Origin: Ahaetulla prasina
Taxonomy: Eukaryota; Chordata; Lepidosauria; Squamata; Colubridae
Assembly: GCF_028640845.1 (NCBI RefSeq)
Contig: NC_080546.1
Span: 33,673,520-33,737,519, forward strand
Direction: 5' to 3'
Length of the DNA: 64,000 bases
A model generated the notes under the pieces. It was given only the letters and a program-made list of their open reading frames with translations, was not told the DNA's origin and did not search any database. Positions 10,266-22,081 of this stretch are shown piece by piece; within the stretch, counting starts at the first letter, position 1; every line of letters begins with the position of its first letter. Both the position numbers and the translations under genes were made by a program.

Positions 10266-10525
10266 CAATGGCGCAGTGGCTCAGCATTGTTGGCTGGCTT
10301 GTTGGCTGAAACCTGAACTCCATGTGATGGGGACGGGGCAACACCCCAGCTCCTGCCAAACATCTCCAAGTAGATAAATAGGTATCACTTCAGTGGGAAG
10401 GTGAGAGCACTCCATGACATCATGATGGCCACATGACCACGGACTCAATGGCCTTGAAACAGAGATAAGCCCCGCCCCCCCTATAGTCAGCAACAACTAG
10501 TGGAATAAAATTTGCAGGGACTCAT
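10266..10525 (+). mobile_element. Sauria-type tRNA-derived SINE, diverged
   Basis: The 5' end reads TGGCGCAGTGGCTCAGCATT, the tRNA-like A-box region. The middle holds CAGCTCCTGCCAAACAT, GTGGGAAGGTGAGAGCACTC and GGCCACATGACCACGGA, and the 3' part holds GAAACAGAGATAAGCCCCGC and AGTCAGCAACAACTAG. These phrases match, with many changes, the squamate SINE whose 3' end is shared with BovB LINEs (Sauria SINE), as I remember it. The B box is degenerate. An old copy. Confidence 0.7.
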
Positions 10526-10709
10526 TTACATTCATTCACAGAATGACTCCATGTATTTCTATATCATCCCTGTTTATATTCCCCAACTTTCTCCAAACTC
10601 TTGGGAAGGTAAAAACTTGCAATATGCCATCGTTGACCCATCATAGCATTTATCAGGATTCAGCAGAGCCAACTCAGCAGAACCAGCTAATCTGGGTAGA
10701 TGAACTGGC

Positions 10710-10760
10710 AAAAAAAAAAAAAAGAAAAGAAAAAAGGAAAGGAAAGGGAAAGGGAAAAAA
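10710..10760 (+). repeat. Purine-rich low-complexity tract (A, AAAG, GGAAA)
   Basis: A run of A passes into AAAAG and GGAAA repeats. The lysine-rich stretch in the open frame 10543-10875 is a product of this tract. Confidence 0.85.
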
Positions 10761-11542
10761 ATCAGCTCAATTTCTCAGTAGGGATGCTAGCATAGGAACC
10801 CAAGCATGTCACACCACTGTTGGAGGAGAACCAAATATTCAATTGCCCATTGTACTGCTTCAGAATTACATGTGAAATCTCGTTCATCTAAGCTAAGCTG
10901 AAGGTCTTCTAACATGATTGACTATAGCTTGGTGGAGTCTTCTGCTTTGTGATAATGTGAGAGGAAAAATACAGATCCATTACCTAGGGTTTTTCACATT
11001 CTTTTTTCCAAGGTTATATTTTAGCAAGCCATATTTCAACATTTCCCAAATTGCTGCAAGCAATTTGTCACTATTGCAAAGTGCTCCTTTCCTAAAGCAG
11101 CCAAATCCAGTTTGTAGCAATGCCAATCACAAGGACACCCTTTACTACTTCCAAATGTCCTTAATAAAAACTTTTTCCAGACACAACTGTTCCACTGTCC
11201 TAAGCCATCTCCATCAATCATGCAGGTTCCTTGACTTCTCTATTGATTATAGACAATCTCCTCATAGCAGATTGGTTTTGCCATGTAATGGTGAGGGTCA
11301 CAGATGTTGGGATTCATATATAATTATCAAATTAAGAAACTACACTGCCTATAGCAAAACAACGATACTATGTTATTTTAATTTTAATTCTCTTTTCTCT
11401 CTTTTCCTTACAGGTGGGCTCAATAAAGTGATAAGACATTCAGTAAAATATTGTGCAAAATACTGTTATAATACTTGAAAAAAGTATGAATTCCTTAAAA
11501 ACAGGAGGGAATAATCTTTTATGGAATAAGAAAATAGGATAG
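10761..11542. other. AT-rich non-coding stretch; one splice-acceptor-like site
   Basis: A pyrimidine-rich run ending in TTACAG at about 11414 looks like a splice acceptor, but the following bases give only a few codons before a stop and no known protein. The 186-residue plus frame (10918-11478) shows no domain that I recognise, so I do not call a gene. Confidence 0.4.
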
Positions 11543-11550
11543 TGCTAAAA

Positions 11551-11684
11551 CAGGGGTGTCAAACTCATGTTGTTACGGCGGCATCACATGACATATTGGG
11601 ACTTTTTTCCCCTTCACTAAACCAGGCACAGGTGTGGCAGTGTGTGACGCATCCAGTCCGTGGGCCAGGAGTTTGACAGCTGTG
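11551..11684. mobile_element. hAT-like MITE, 134 bp, with perfect 8-bp target duplication
   Basis: It starts CAGGGGTGTCAAACTC and ends GAGTTTGACAGCTGTG, imperfect inverted repeats. TGCTAAAA lies at 11543-11550 and again at 11685-11692. The interior (ATTGGGAC, GTGTGTGACGCATCCAG, GTGGGCCAGG) has no reading frame. It is a different family from the CAGTGGTGG elements. Confidence 0.88.
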
Positions 11685-11692
11685 TGCTAAAA

Positions 11693-13115
11693 GGTCTGCA
11701 AAATTTATTTTAGCATATTGGCGAGCAATCACATTCAGTATTTTATCTATTAATTTTCCAATCTAATTTGGACCAATGTATATTAGGGTGAAGGTCATAA
11801 AACAGGATGTTGGCTGTGTCTAAGCAATCAAAGCTCCACCCCCTTTTTTACCTGCATGTCCATGGAAGGCAGCTTAAATTGAAATTTATGTTCAACTTGT
11901 TTTCCTTCATTCAGAGTATTTCTTTGTGATTATTAACTCTGGCAATAGTGTCCTCTTACCAGTATTATCCAATTCAAATCTATTTATGGGTACTTTCAGA
12001 AAGTATCTCATAAGACTACCAATCAAAACACAATCCTACAGATATTCCATTTCCTTCTCCTTAATGAAATTCTTTTGTGAAAAACAAATCAAAGATGAGG
12101 AGAATTACAAACAAAAGGACATAGTTTGAACCTAGCCCTCTTGAAAATGTCAGTGAAGTACAGCTTCCACAATTACAACCTTTCTGAAAATACTTTAAAG
12201 GAGTTCAGGGAATTCTAACAGTTAGTAGAATTATCAGATATTAGTTGCAATAAATCAAAAATGAAGTACAGGGGGAAAAAAATCCAACAATTGATATGTA
12301 GTGGGGGACCATATTTTTGCAACCCTAAAAAAGCCTAGAATGTGTAACCTTCCTTACACATACACATTTTATAAAACAAGCCTCTTGAAGTGATTTTTTT
12401 AGAGAGAGAAAGGGATATACGCTTTTTCCAATTAATCCACTTCTAATGTTCCTGAGAAATTACAAATGTGTTTCAGTCTTCTTGCGGATTGTCTTGTTGT
12501 CAAAACTAGAACTGTGCAGACTTCAAAAAGGTAGCTTTGTTTTATTAGTCAAGGGAAACCATTTCAGATCAAAGCACGAGTTAAAGTGGAACAATGCTTC
12601 TAAATAACAGAGTGGAGGAGTATCATGACTTCATTTTGCTGGGTGATAAAGACTATTTTTATATGAAGCACATGCCACAGAATTTTTGCCTTGTTGAGCC
12701 AAAACGTGTTCCTTTGGTCCTTCACTGAGGTGCAACACTCTGCCTTGATGATGATATTTAGTTGCATGGACGTGGATTGCTTCATTTCTGTGAGGCAAAG
12801 ATCTCCACCAAGTAGATCTTTGCCATTCATACATGCCCAATAAACATGAAAAGATTGGGGAGGGGGAATGGAGTAGGGAAACAGCAGCATGTCCAACTGC
12901 TCTCTACACATTTATTTCTGGGAACTTGAGGACAGCTAACTTTGTAATATCTTTCTTTACTGACATCTTATATAAATAATAGATCATCATTGCTAGTCAG
13001 GGTAGGTCAGGGTAGGATGACATGGTGAAGGATTTTTTCCCCTTTGAATATATTGCTTCCCCATCCATTATGATAGCATGGTTGCACATTTTTTTCAGGT
13101 TGACAGCCATACTTG
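11693..13115. other. AT-rich non-coding stretch, no feature recognised
   Basis: About 1.4 kb. Overlapping minus-strand frames at 12600-12911 have no known motif. No gene or repeat is supported. Confidence 0.45.
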
Positions 13116-13300
13116 GTGCTTGGTCCCTTGGGAAGGTTACAAATAGCAACCATATGACTCCCAGGACACTGCAACCATCTTACTACCAAGTGCCTGAATT
13201 CCGATTGTGACCATAGGAAGACTGTGACAGTGCAAGGATCAACTATAAGTCACTTTTTTCAGTGACATAATAACTTCAAATAGTCATAAGCAGAGGATTA
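13116..13300 (+). repeat. Degenerate interspersed repeat (ACACTGCAACCAT / AAGTCACTTTTTTCAGTG family)
   Basis: The segment contains CAGGACACTGCAACCATC, GCCTGAATTCCGATTGTGAC and TAAGTCACTTTTTTCAGTG in this order. The same words occur reversed at 23094-23323, so both are copies of one dispersed family. I remember this family from squamate genomes as a non-coding repeat with the phrase AACTTCGAACGGTCAC, but I cannot name its class with confidence. Confidence 0.55.
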
Positions 13301-14095
13301 CGTGTAGTTCCAACCTCTTTATACTGTATCTAAGATGTTCTGACCAAAGTATATTTAATTGTCATTTCTACAAAAGAACACATCCAAAGATTACCTTATA
13401 CAATGGTTGCCAACTATTAGTCACCAGAACAATACTGGTTTCCACCATTCATATAGTGAATTATTACATATACATTGAAATGGATTTATAGGATCTGATT
13501 CCATATGATTATTTAATAGGGTTGGTTTTTAAAAAAAAAAATCTGTAAATGTTTGAATAGGATCATCCATTAAATCAGGCAGTTTATATGCTGGTAGAGT
13601 AAGCAATTCAGACAGCAATGTCGTATTCACATTATCATAAGAGCTTGCAAGTGTCATTATCATTGTGAACCTGTTTCTGCAGACCATCACCTGTGCTGAA
13701 TGGGATGATTTATTATTCCCTAGGTAGGAATGTAATGTGCAATAAATCCTATTCATATACAATTAGTGTTAAGCAAATGAAGCAATCTATAGCTCAGTAG
13801 CCAAGTAGCCAATTCTCTAGAATTGACATGCCTGTTTGTATCATGTTTCATCGATCACATTTATTGGATGAGAACTGTAGCTGTATTTGAAATGGATATT
13901 TCATGATGCTAATGAATATTAGAAAATGTGCAAAAATTCCTCTATTAAATATTATTCTTTTCTATAAGAATATTTTCATTTTATCAATCTCTGCTTGATT
14001 GTATTTTGGTGGTGGGAGGGAATCAAGCATAATGTATTTTGACTTCTAGCCTAGGAGCTTCCACTTCAGAGATAAAATATGAGAAAAGAGGGAAA
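13301..14095. other. AT-rich non-coding stretch, no feature recognised
   Basis: No supported gene or repeat; the minus-strand frame at 13529-13762 is unremarkable. Confidence 0.45.
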
Positions 14096-14245
14096 AAAAT
14101 TAGAGTTGAGAGGTACCTCAGAGACCATTTAATTCATACCCTACTTACCACAGGATTTGTTATAGAACTTCAGCATATGACTATCTAGCCTTTTCTTAAA
14201 TACCTTCAGTGAAGAAAAATACTTCTTTATGAGGCAACCAATTTT
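14096..14245 (-). mobile_element. Old CR1 LINE 3'-UTR fragment
   Basis: On the plus strand GAGTTGAGAGGTACCTCAGA, CATACCCTACTTACCACAGG, ATGACTATCTAGCCTTTTCT and TAAATACCTTCAGTGAAG follow in the order expected for the reverse complement of a CR1 3' UTR. The same order is seen at 41276-41640 next to an RT frame. Many substitutions indicate an old insertion. Confidence 0.6.
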
Positions 14246-16022
14246 AGTTGGTTTTCAGCAGAAGCTTGGAGTTTTGCCTAGCAACATGGTAACAATTACA
14301 CTATAAATCTCCTCAAATTCTGAATTCAGAGTTTCTGACACTGGATATGATTGCTATTAAGCAGCCTGTGTATATTCGGGGAATTCAGGGCTTCCTTGGG
14401 TTATCAGATGGGCTGGTGGTAAAAGATATGAAATAAGTATGACTAGATACAGGTTTGATCCAGGTTTTAAGTCTTACTATATGAGTAAGGGCAGTGAAAT
14501 GTGAATACTACTTAAATCTTATTCCATTTGTGAAATATAATCCAGATGCACTTTGAAGGTAATCCATTGCAGAAAAGCATGGGAAGATGTTCTTACCTCA
14601 GGTTGCTGTGCTCTGCAAGAGGCCAGGAAGAAAATCACTCGGATTTTTCTCTCTCCTCCCCATCCTTCCAGACCAGAGAGTTTGGAGGGGAAGGTATTAG
14701 AAGAGAATAAGCAGGCATACCAGTTTGTATGCGTGGCTGTCAGGGCGAGAACATTGCTTTTAATATGCATTTGCCTTTGAAAGATAAGAACTGTCTTTCT
14801 GTCATTGTGACAGGCAAGGATTGTTTATATAATCTGTACTACTCTTGGATTTTTTCTACCTTATAAAATCCATTTTGAATAAATATAACTTATATGTATG
14901 GAAGAGTTTTAGTATTTTTATATGGCACAAATTGCTGTTACAATAGTTATTTGTCTTATGAAACGCAAATCATAACACAAGGGACAGGATGTTTTAGGGC
15001 CATCAAGCATAGGATGTAGAATTTTGAGTGACAATAGATAGCCACAACGTATAGCTGTTACTGCATCTGGTAATAATAAGAAACCTTGTAGCAAAAATCA
15101 GGCCATCTTATTCTCTAATATGAGCAAATTCCTGGAAAAAATAACTTGGCTATCTTCTTTAATTTGATATCCTGTAGAAGATGAAAAGATTTAACTTCAT
15201 AGGATTGTTGCTTTGGTGGTTGGAAGTTGAATTCAATACTTTTGGGGAGCATTAGGTGGTGGAAAGCTGCAGTAAAATAACCTCCACATAGAATTATAGC
15301 AGAAAATTATTGTAACTTGATCTCTGGAAACAGCATGAGCTGGACAATGAAATCTGGACAGAGATCGGACTTTCCATAAATATGGATGACGTATACAGAA
15401 TTAAACATCCAGATTGATGAATGTAAAATAGTTATAATGGCCCATTCAAGGCAGAACCTTTGTAATATGCTACAAAGGATTAAAAGTAAAAGGATTCATT
15501 ACTAAGTTTAACTCTTACAAAGCAGTCACATGATGACCTTGCAGAAATTGTAAATCTAGGCAGCAAATGATAATTTACTGTAAAATGTTGAATCCAAGAA
15601 CAGCTAATTAAGCCAGGATTTATTCTGTCCCTGTTCTATTCGTGTAAATTTATTGAAAACATCTCAGACTTTTCCCCCTTCCAATACTTGTTGAAACATT
15701 TGATCTCAACATCAGGAACACAAGTAGGAGTAATGGTGGGGCCTAGTTTCTTGTGTCCCAGATGGAAGCCATGTTATTGTTTCTGCAGTAAAAACAAACA
15801 GGCTTACTGTACCTTAAAGTCTAGCACATTTGTTATTCTGTAAAAGAACCTACAAGTATTTTGTCCATGGCTTATTACATTGTATTTACTCTGCCATCTG
15901 CTCAGAAAGCAATCTAAAATCAGGATAACTATATTACCATTTATAGCCTTTGAACTAATATTTAGAATGGAAAGCTGTATATATGACTGAGAAACATGGT
16001 CCACTGAATTCTTTAGGATTTA
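14246..16022. other. AT-rich non-coding stretch
   Basis: About 1.8 kb. A tRNA-like GGTTTGATCC near 14451 could be a B box of a decayed SINE, but nothing around it confirms that. Complementary open frames at 14519-14780 on both strands have no known motif. Confidence 0.4.
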
Positions 16023-16290
16023 TTGTCTGGTAAGCCGTGGAACTTTGTTTTTCTATATGGAAACTGCAGCAAAATTATTATGTACTCAAAAATGGAAAGA
16101 CTTGGCACTACCCACAATGGAGGAGGAATGGTTGGTAAAGATAATGGAACTTGCAGAGATGGCCAAACTGACTTCCTTGATTATAGAAAAGAAAACATCA
16201 TATTTATTGCTGACTAGAAATTCCTCATGGACTTATTGCATGAAACATAAAAAAATAATAATCTTAGTTTTGATAGCTTTGAATATTTGA
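16023..16290 (+). pseudogene. LINE-1 (L1/Tx1-like) ORF2 C-terminal remnant
   Basis: The plus frame around 16045-16290 reads TAAKLLCTQKWKDLALPT, then EEWLVKIMELAEMAKLTSL. This pattern (Ala-Ala-hydrophobic-Leu, WK, PT.EEWL.K..ELAEMAKLT) is what I remember from the C-terminal end of L1 ORF2 in non-mammalian vertebrates. The rest of ORF2 is missing upstream. The pyrimidine-rich sequence after it (to about 16480) could be its 3' UTR. Non-functional fragment. Confidence 0.5.
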
Positions 16291-17260
16291 AAAAAAAGAG
16301 ATAACAGAAAAATGAGAGCTGTTCTTTTTATAACCATAGACTAAAAGTAAATTTTGTCATTGTATTTATATTTGCTGCAAAGAAAACCGGTAGCTATTTC
16401 TTTCTATTCCTTTTGATTCTATTTGCATTTCTTGTCTTTTTTTTTCTTTCTCTTCTCTTTTCCTCTTTCTTTGTCCATAATTATGTGAGTCCATAATTCC
16501 AGCTTTGGTATTTTTATTCATTTGCTTAAATTCCTAAGTCAAAAAGGCATTAACCAGATGATTTTATTAGATTCATTTTATTAGGTTCAAAAGAAGTGGC
16601 TATTTTGATAGAATATAGAAGCTATTACATTTCTTTTTATTAGAAATTACTTAGTTCCAATAACAATATTATATCTTTCAATAGTTGTCAAATCATGCCC
16701 TGTTAATTTATGATTACCAGATTTTTAAATCAGTAATTAGCCTCAAGGTTTCATCAAATGTTCAGAAATTAGACTATTAGCACACTGTTTCCAAATGTAT
16801 GAACCGAAACAATTTTGTGATTGAGTATACAATCTGTACACCAGCTATCTAGATACTTCATACAGTTCCAGTGTGTTGGGAATATAATTCCTAGTACTCC
16901 AGGCTAATTTATAAATAAAATTTCAGGCTACAGTACAATAGCATTAATTTTCCTTTGGTATGTAGCTTTATTTCTATCAATACAACACTGAGCAATGCAG
17001 ATTAGACTACTCATTATTCACAGGGTTGGTCTCTGTATAAACATTCAATGCCTGTGCTGTTTATATCAGTCTACTGTACAATTAGCATTCACTTAATGGA
17101 TTACCACCCAGCATAATTTGATGTAGTAGTTGGCTGTAATATTTTAGTATTACCTGGAGGACTACCTTTCATATAATGTATAAGCTTTTTTTTAAAAATA
17201 AACCTAATGTAAAGTTGGTGCCAGTGATCTTGTGTTGAATTAGTGGGACTCATACAGTAC
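16291..17260. other. AT-rich non-coding stretch
   Basis: Starts with pyrimidine-rich sequence (about 16400-16480) that may be L1 3' UTR; after that nothing is recognised. Confidence 0.4.
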
Positions 17261-18147
17261 ATAAAATATGGGGGGGGGGGGAGAAAGAAATCAATAAGTT
17301 TTAATGGACAAACTGAGTGGACATGACCTTGTAGATGACCCTCACTCTGTCAAGAACCTTGGAGTACTTATCAAATGATCTAAGTGCCAAAACCCACTGT
17401 AACAACATCGCCAAAAAGGCATTAAGGGTTGTAAACCTAATCTTGCATAGCTTCTTCTCCGGTAATATTACACTACTTACCAGAGCATACAAAATATTTG
17501 CTTGACCAATTCTCGAATACAGCTCATCTGTCTGGAACCTGCACTGCATATCGGACATTAATACAATTGAATGTATCCAGAAATATTTCATAAGAAGACC
17601 CCTCCACTCGCAACAGAATACCTTATGCCACCAGACTTGAAATTCTGGGCTTAGAAAATTTAGAATTATGCTGCCTTCGGTATGACCTAAGCATAGCTCA
17701 TAAAATCATCTGCTAAAATGTCCTACCTGTCCATTACTACTTCAGCTTCAACCACAACAATACACGAGCACACAATAGATACAAACTTAAAGTGAACAGC
17801 TCCAAACTCGAATGCAGAAAATATGACTTCAGCAATAGAGTGGTCAATGCCTGGATTGCACTACCTGACTCTGGTTTCATCCCAAAACCCCCAAAATTTT
17901 AACCTTAGACTGGCTACTGTTGACCTCACCTCATTCTTAAGAGGTCTGTAAGGGGCGTGCATAAGAGCACCAGTGTGCCTACCATGCTTCTCCTAATGTT
18001 CCCTTTAATTGTATTCATTTTATGTATTCAATTCACGATTATACTTATATAGATATTATCTAATACATACTTGACAAATAAATAAATAAAAATAAATATA
18101 TAAAATATGGGGGGTGGGGGAAGAAATCAATAAGTTTTAATGGACAA
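17261..18147 (+). mobile_element. CR1-like LINE, 5'-truncated, with a ~50-bp target duplication
   Basis: The LINE body is 17313-18099. In fragments it encodes the C-terminal part of the reverse-transcriptase protein (FARPILEYSS-like text, then TRLEILGLENLEL) and has the 3' UTR phrase AGGGGCGTGCATAAGAGCAC before a tail of AAATA repeats. Homologous copies are at 38940, 56311 and, for the 3' end, 60294. It is flanked by a direct repeat of about 50 bp: ATAAAATATG, a run of G, then AATCAATAAGTTTTAATGG at 17261-17312 and again at 18100-18147. This is a long target duplication, with a small difference in the G run. The coding sequence has stop codons and frame breaks. Confidence 0.85.
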
Positions 18148-18149
18148 CA

Positions 18150-20233
18150 GCACCAAAAGGCTATGAAAGTAGAAGTGGAAACTTCATGAAATTATTTTTT
18201 TTTTCTATTGCTGAGCCAAAAGGCTTTCTGCCTGTCTTAGGATCAGTAGAAAATTATACTGGAATGGATCAGATGTCTCTGATTTCTCTTTTGCTTCTAT
18301 TGCCTTTGTTTGCAGTCACTGCTAGTTACCTTGACTTCAAGGAAATGGCTGACAAAGCCTAACAGATTGTATATAACTGAATCTGTCTTCAGGTGGTGTT
18401 GAATAAGGGGTGAAATATTATTGTATTTCAACACTAGCACAGCTAAAGATCCCTGAAGTTTGCCTTACATTTCAATATGGGGAAGAAAAAAGACATGTAC
18501 AAGTGGAGCTATAGCCTGTGATTAAGCCAGTTTAAATATTATTGATTATAAATCTTGAGGAGAAAGATGGGTTGTAAAAGATTACAGTAAGAGAAGGACT
18601 TTTGGTAACCGAGACAACCCTCTGCTCTGTTCAGGAATCCAAACTGAAGCATCGGCAGTATTTGGCTATCCAGGTTTTGCTTGCATGCATCAAGTAAGGA
18701 GACCCTATCACCCCTCCTCTCTTGAGCTTTTCTTACAGATGCTTTTTCTAACGTTCAATAGGCATGTGGATGCCTGTAGCTTATCTCATACAGTTTTATG
18801 TAATCTGCATTCAAGATTGAAAGAGAATAGAGCTTTCAGGTATTTTAACAATACTTTCAAATTATGTCTCAGTCTTACAGTTACCTTAACTCTTCTTTAT
18901 AGGATTCAGCTTCCAGTTCCCCAACCATTTTGATAGTCCCTTTTTAAACCCCATTAGAATCTCTTTTAACATATGCCATCCACATTTTAATTGCATAAAA
19001 CATGTAAGATAGAATCCAGAATAATAACTATTTTCCATAGTTTAATCATTATACTCTTGATGCAGCTTAAAATTGCATCTATTTTTCTCCCCAAATTATA
19101 TCATTCTTTTGATTTATATTCAGTTTCGAATGAAGTTCTGAGATTGTTTTCAAAAATATTTTTACTAAGCAAAGCACACCCATTCTATACCTACACATTT
19201 GAATTATGTTTCCAAAATGAAGAATTCCTCTCTTTCAATGTTATTCTATTACTTTTAGTCATTTTTCCCAACCTATTAGGGTCATTCTGAATGGTCTTCC
19301 AGAAATTAGCTATTTCACCTAATTTTATGTAATCTTCATGAAAAAAATGAAACAAAGGATTAAAATTAACTGATATGTAGGCAAGAGGGAGGTTGATAAT
19401 TTGAATCAACCTTTCATAAGCTTGATATTAGTCAATTGCCAATAAGTGATGAATAATGTGGGACACAAACCCAGTTAAATGTGGAAATGTTCATATCTGC
19501 TAATATGTAGAAAAGATTGTATTACAGTGGATCAAGAAATGTACTTTAAAACCCAACCCTCAAACAATAGATCCTGATTTCAGGATTTATACCTTGCATT
19601 TTATTTTTAAAGCGGTCAGAACCAGTTGCCTTGAATCTATTATTGGCCAAGTCAATAAAAAGCCAATTAGTTTCTCCTAAGCCACTCTTCCCCTAACCGA
19701 GATTCAGAAAAAAGCAAGATTGCCTTGTTCAAAATCAAATATCTACATTCCTAAACTATAATTCCATACACATACATATAAGTCTATACAAATACACATA
19801 CATATAAACTATACACATAGCCAACATTACTAACATACACTGCTTTATATTATTTTTTATTTTAGCTAAACCCCTTTGTCCTCAGCTATTTGTATAAGTT
19901 ACTGAATATAGAGATCTTAAACATTAAAATAGTTGAGATGAGAAATACTTCATATACAATGTACCTTATTGGGTATAGATTTAATCCAATTAATGGAAAT
20001 TTGATATTTAAAAATTGTATATAACAGTTCTGTTCTACAATTTTCAAAGCTATTTATTATAGATTATTGATTTTAACATTTGATTTTAAAATACAGCAGA
20101 AAAATATGTATGTAATTTCTGAAAGATTTACGGTTTAATTTATTATCAGTTCAGAAATTTACATTTAATACAGCAGTGGAATCAGTTTAGTCTAATCTTC
20201 CATCTTGTTATTCTGAAGAACTAGCTACTAATG
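18150..20233. other. AT-rich non-coding stretch, no feature recognised
   Basis: About 2 kb with only short open frames without motifs (for example 18685-18933 and 18991-19290). An ACATACATATA-rich patch lies near 19768-19815. Confidence 0.45.
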
Positions 20234-20401
20234 ATTCAAAAACCTGTTGCCACTTTACAGTAGTTATCCTGTGAAGATAAATCATGAAGCTAAAGGGAAG
20301 GCAATTTTATATATATATATAATATATATATATACTTCCCTTTAGCTTGATGATTTATCTTCACAGGATAACTACTGCAAAGTGGCAACAGGTTTTTGAA
20401 T
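20234..20401. repeat. Near-perfect 168-bp palindrome (67-bp arms, AT-rich centre)
   Basis: The left arm 20234-20300 (starting ATTCAAAAACCTGTTGCC) is repeated as its reverse complement at 20335-20401 (ending GGCAACAGGTTTTTGAAT). I count two mismatches in 67 positions. The 34-bp centre is almost pure TA. A transcript on either strand would fold into a long hairpin. Neither end shows the inverted-repeat termini or target duplication of the MITE families nearby. It may be a fold-back made at a TA tract, a small unknown element, a hairpin RNA source or an assembly artefact. Confidence 0.9.
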
Positions 20402-21229
20402 ATATACTTTTATATATATATAGTTGTAGGGATTAAAGAACCTCATTATTCTATTATTTTATAACCTTTTTGTATTGGTTATTGTCAAGGACAATAGCTC
20501 ATACAGTAACTGCCACATAGTTAATACCTTCCTTATAATGCCTCTCCAGGTACCACTATTGTACAGATAAAATAGGCGATGGGATGCCCTTTTAGCTGAA
20601 ACTTATTTTAAATTCTAAAATATTTTTTAAAAGAGGCTTGGTGGTACCAAACTTTTGGACTTGTTAGGAGCGGGTTGAAATCTCTGTTTTAGAATGCAGC
20701 TCATTACTTTATGTTTCCATATTGTAGATCACATTTATGTGGTTAGAATTCTTACATGTTCTGATACTTCCAAGACAGGCTAGGATTAGAGTCTTTGATC
20801 ATATTATCTATGGGAGAATTTAAACAGAGCTAACATGTCTGGAATTCCTTGTTCAGGTTTATTTGAGTGGGCACAGTTTCCCCTCCTCCCATTGTCATGG
20901 AGCCAGTCTTTCTTATTATCTTTCTCCCAGTCTTGAATTTATCCTTCCTCCATCTGCCACTGTTTCTTTAGTGTTGTTGTGTTGTTACTGTTATTTATTA
21001 AAAGGGATGGGCAGTGAAGGAGACAATATTCTGGAGGAGATTATAAAGTGCTTCTGTAGGATTATATATTGGGAGCCTGTGTTTGGACATGAGTCTTTCT
21101 GTGTGTGTGGACATGTAGGTATGAATGTTTTGCACTCTTAGGTTAAGCCTATTTGATCACAGAGCTTATCTTGTGACTTTGGACCACCAACCTAACAAGA
21201 CTACCATGAGTTTAGACTGCAGTTACAGT
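20402..21229. other. AT-rich non-coding stretch
   Basis: Begins with more TA repeats (to about 20423). After that no gene or repeat was recognised. Confidence 0.45.
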
Positions 21230-21600
21230 TGCACTCAAAAGTTTAAGCACCTCTGTTCAAATTATATGCCTCAGTAATAGCTTAAATAAATGTGGTGCAA
21301 ATTTCAACACAAATTTTCTTTAAAAATGAATGCAAAGTCACTATTTGGGGTAGAGGAGCAATGACAAAATGAATGTTGCTATGCAAAATGGCCAACATGC
21401 CAAGCATAGCCGACAAGAAAACTTCTTTGTTTTATTGAAGACAAACTGCTGAGACTAGTGCCTACCACAAAGACATCCTCAAGGAGGCATATTAAGCTGT
21501 AATGCCTTGTCACAAGTATGGAGGTTGAATTGTGACATTATGGTGCATATTTCATCAGGTTATCATTAGAGTTAGGAATGGATTCCTGTGCCACAGTATC
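21230..21600 (+). mobile_element. Possible Tc1/mariner remnant
   Basis: ACAGTTGCACTCAAAAGTTT near 21226-21245 resembles the terminal inverted repeat of vertebrate Tc1-type elements. The following 300 bases include GCCAACATGCCAAGCATAGC and GACATCCTCAAGGAGGC, which could be decayed transposase sequence. I did not find the matching right end, so the call is tentative. Confidence 0.35.
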
Positions 21601-21610
21601 AGAGACCCAG

Positions 21611-21836
21611 TTTCTCCTTGTTTGGCCATGTGGTTAAGGTACCAGGCTAGAAAGCAGGAGATCATGAGTTCTAGTCCCACCTTAGCTATGAAAGCCAGCT
21701 GAATAACTTTGGGCCATCACTCACTCACCCAACTCACATCACAGGGTTGTTGTTGTTGTTGTTGGGAAAATAGGAAGAAGAAGTTGCATTGGATATGTTC
21801 ACCACCTTATGGAGGGATATAAATAAATATTTAACT
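21611..21836 (+). mobile_element. tRNA-derived SINE, CORE/MIR-like body
   Basis: The 5' part is GGCCATGTGGTTAAGGTACC (A-box region) followed by GAGTTCTAGTCCC (B-box-like). The body has AACTTTGGGCCATCACTCAC and CCAACTCACATCACAGGG, then a GTT triplet run. The 3' part reads ACCACCTTATGGAGGGATAT and ends in AAATAAATA. These phrases in this order match a dispersed squamate SINE as I remember it. Non-coding. Confidence 0.75.
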
Positions 21837-22081
21837 TAGTGGTATGCTTGAGTTTTGCTTTTATTCTGAGTAGTGGGTTCACTTCAAGTATAGATCCTGG
21901 ACATATTTATTTTCTGAGGATGCTTGCAGAGTTTATGTGGTATCCAGGAGCATATTTGCAAATAAAAGAGGTACAAGAAGTTAGTAGTTTGCTTTGCAAT
22001 ATGCAAACTTTAAATTCATTTTTAAAAGTTATTTCTTTAAAAATATTTTTCTTAAACACCAGCTGATCAGGAAGTTTGGAG

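Noticed and set aside
10918..11478. 186-residue plus-strand frame, and a splice-acceptor-like TTACAG near 11414
   Set aside because: No recognisable domain, no matching donor or coding continuation, and the exon-like part after the acceptor stops within a few codons.
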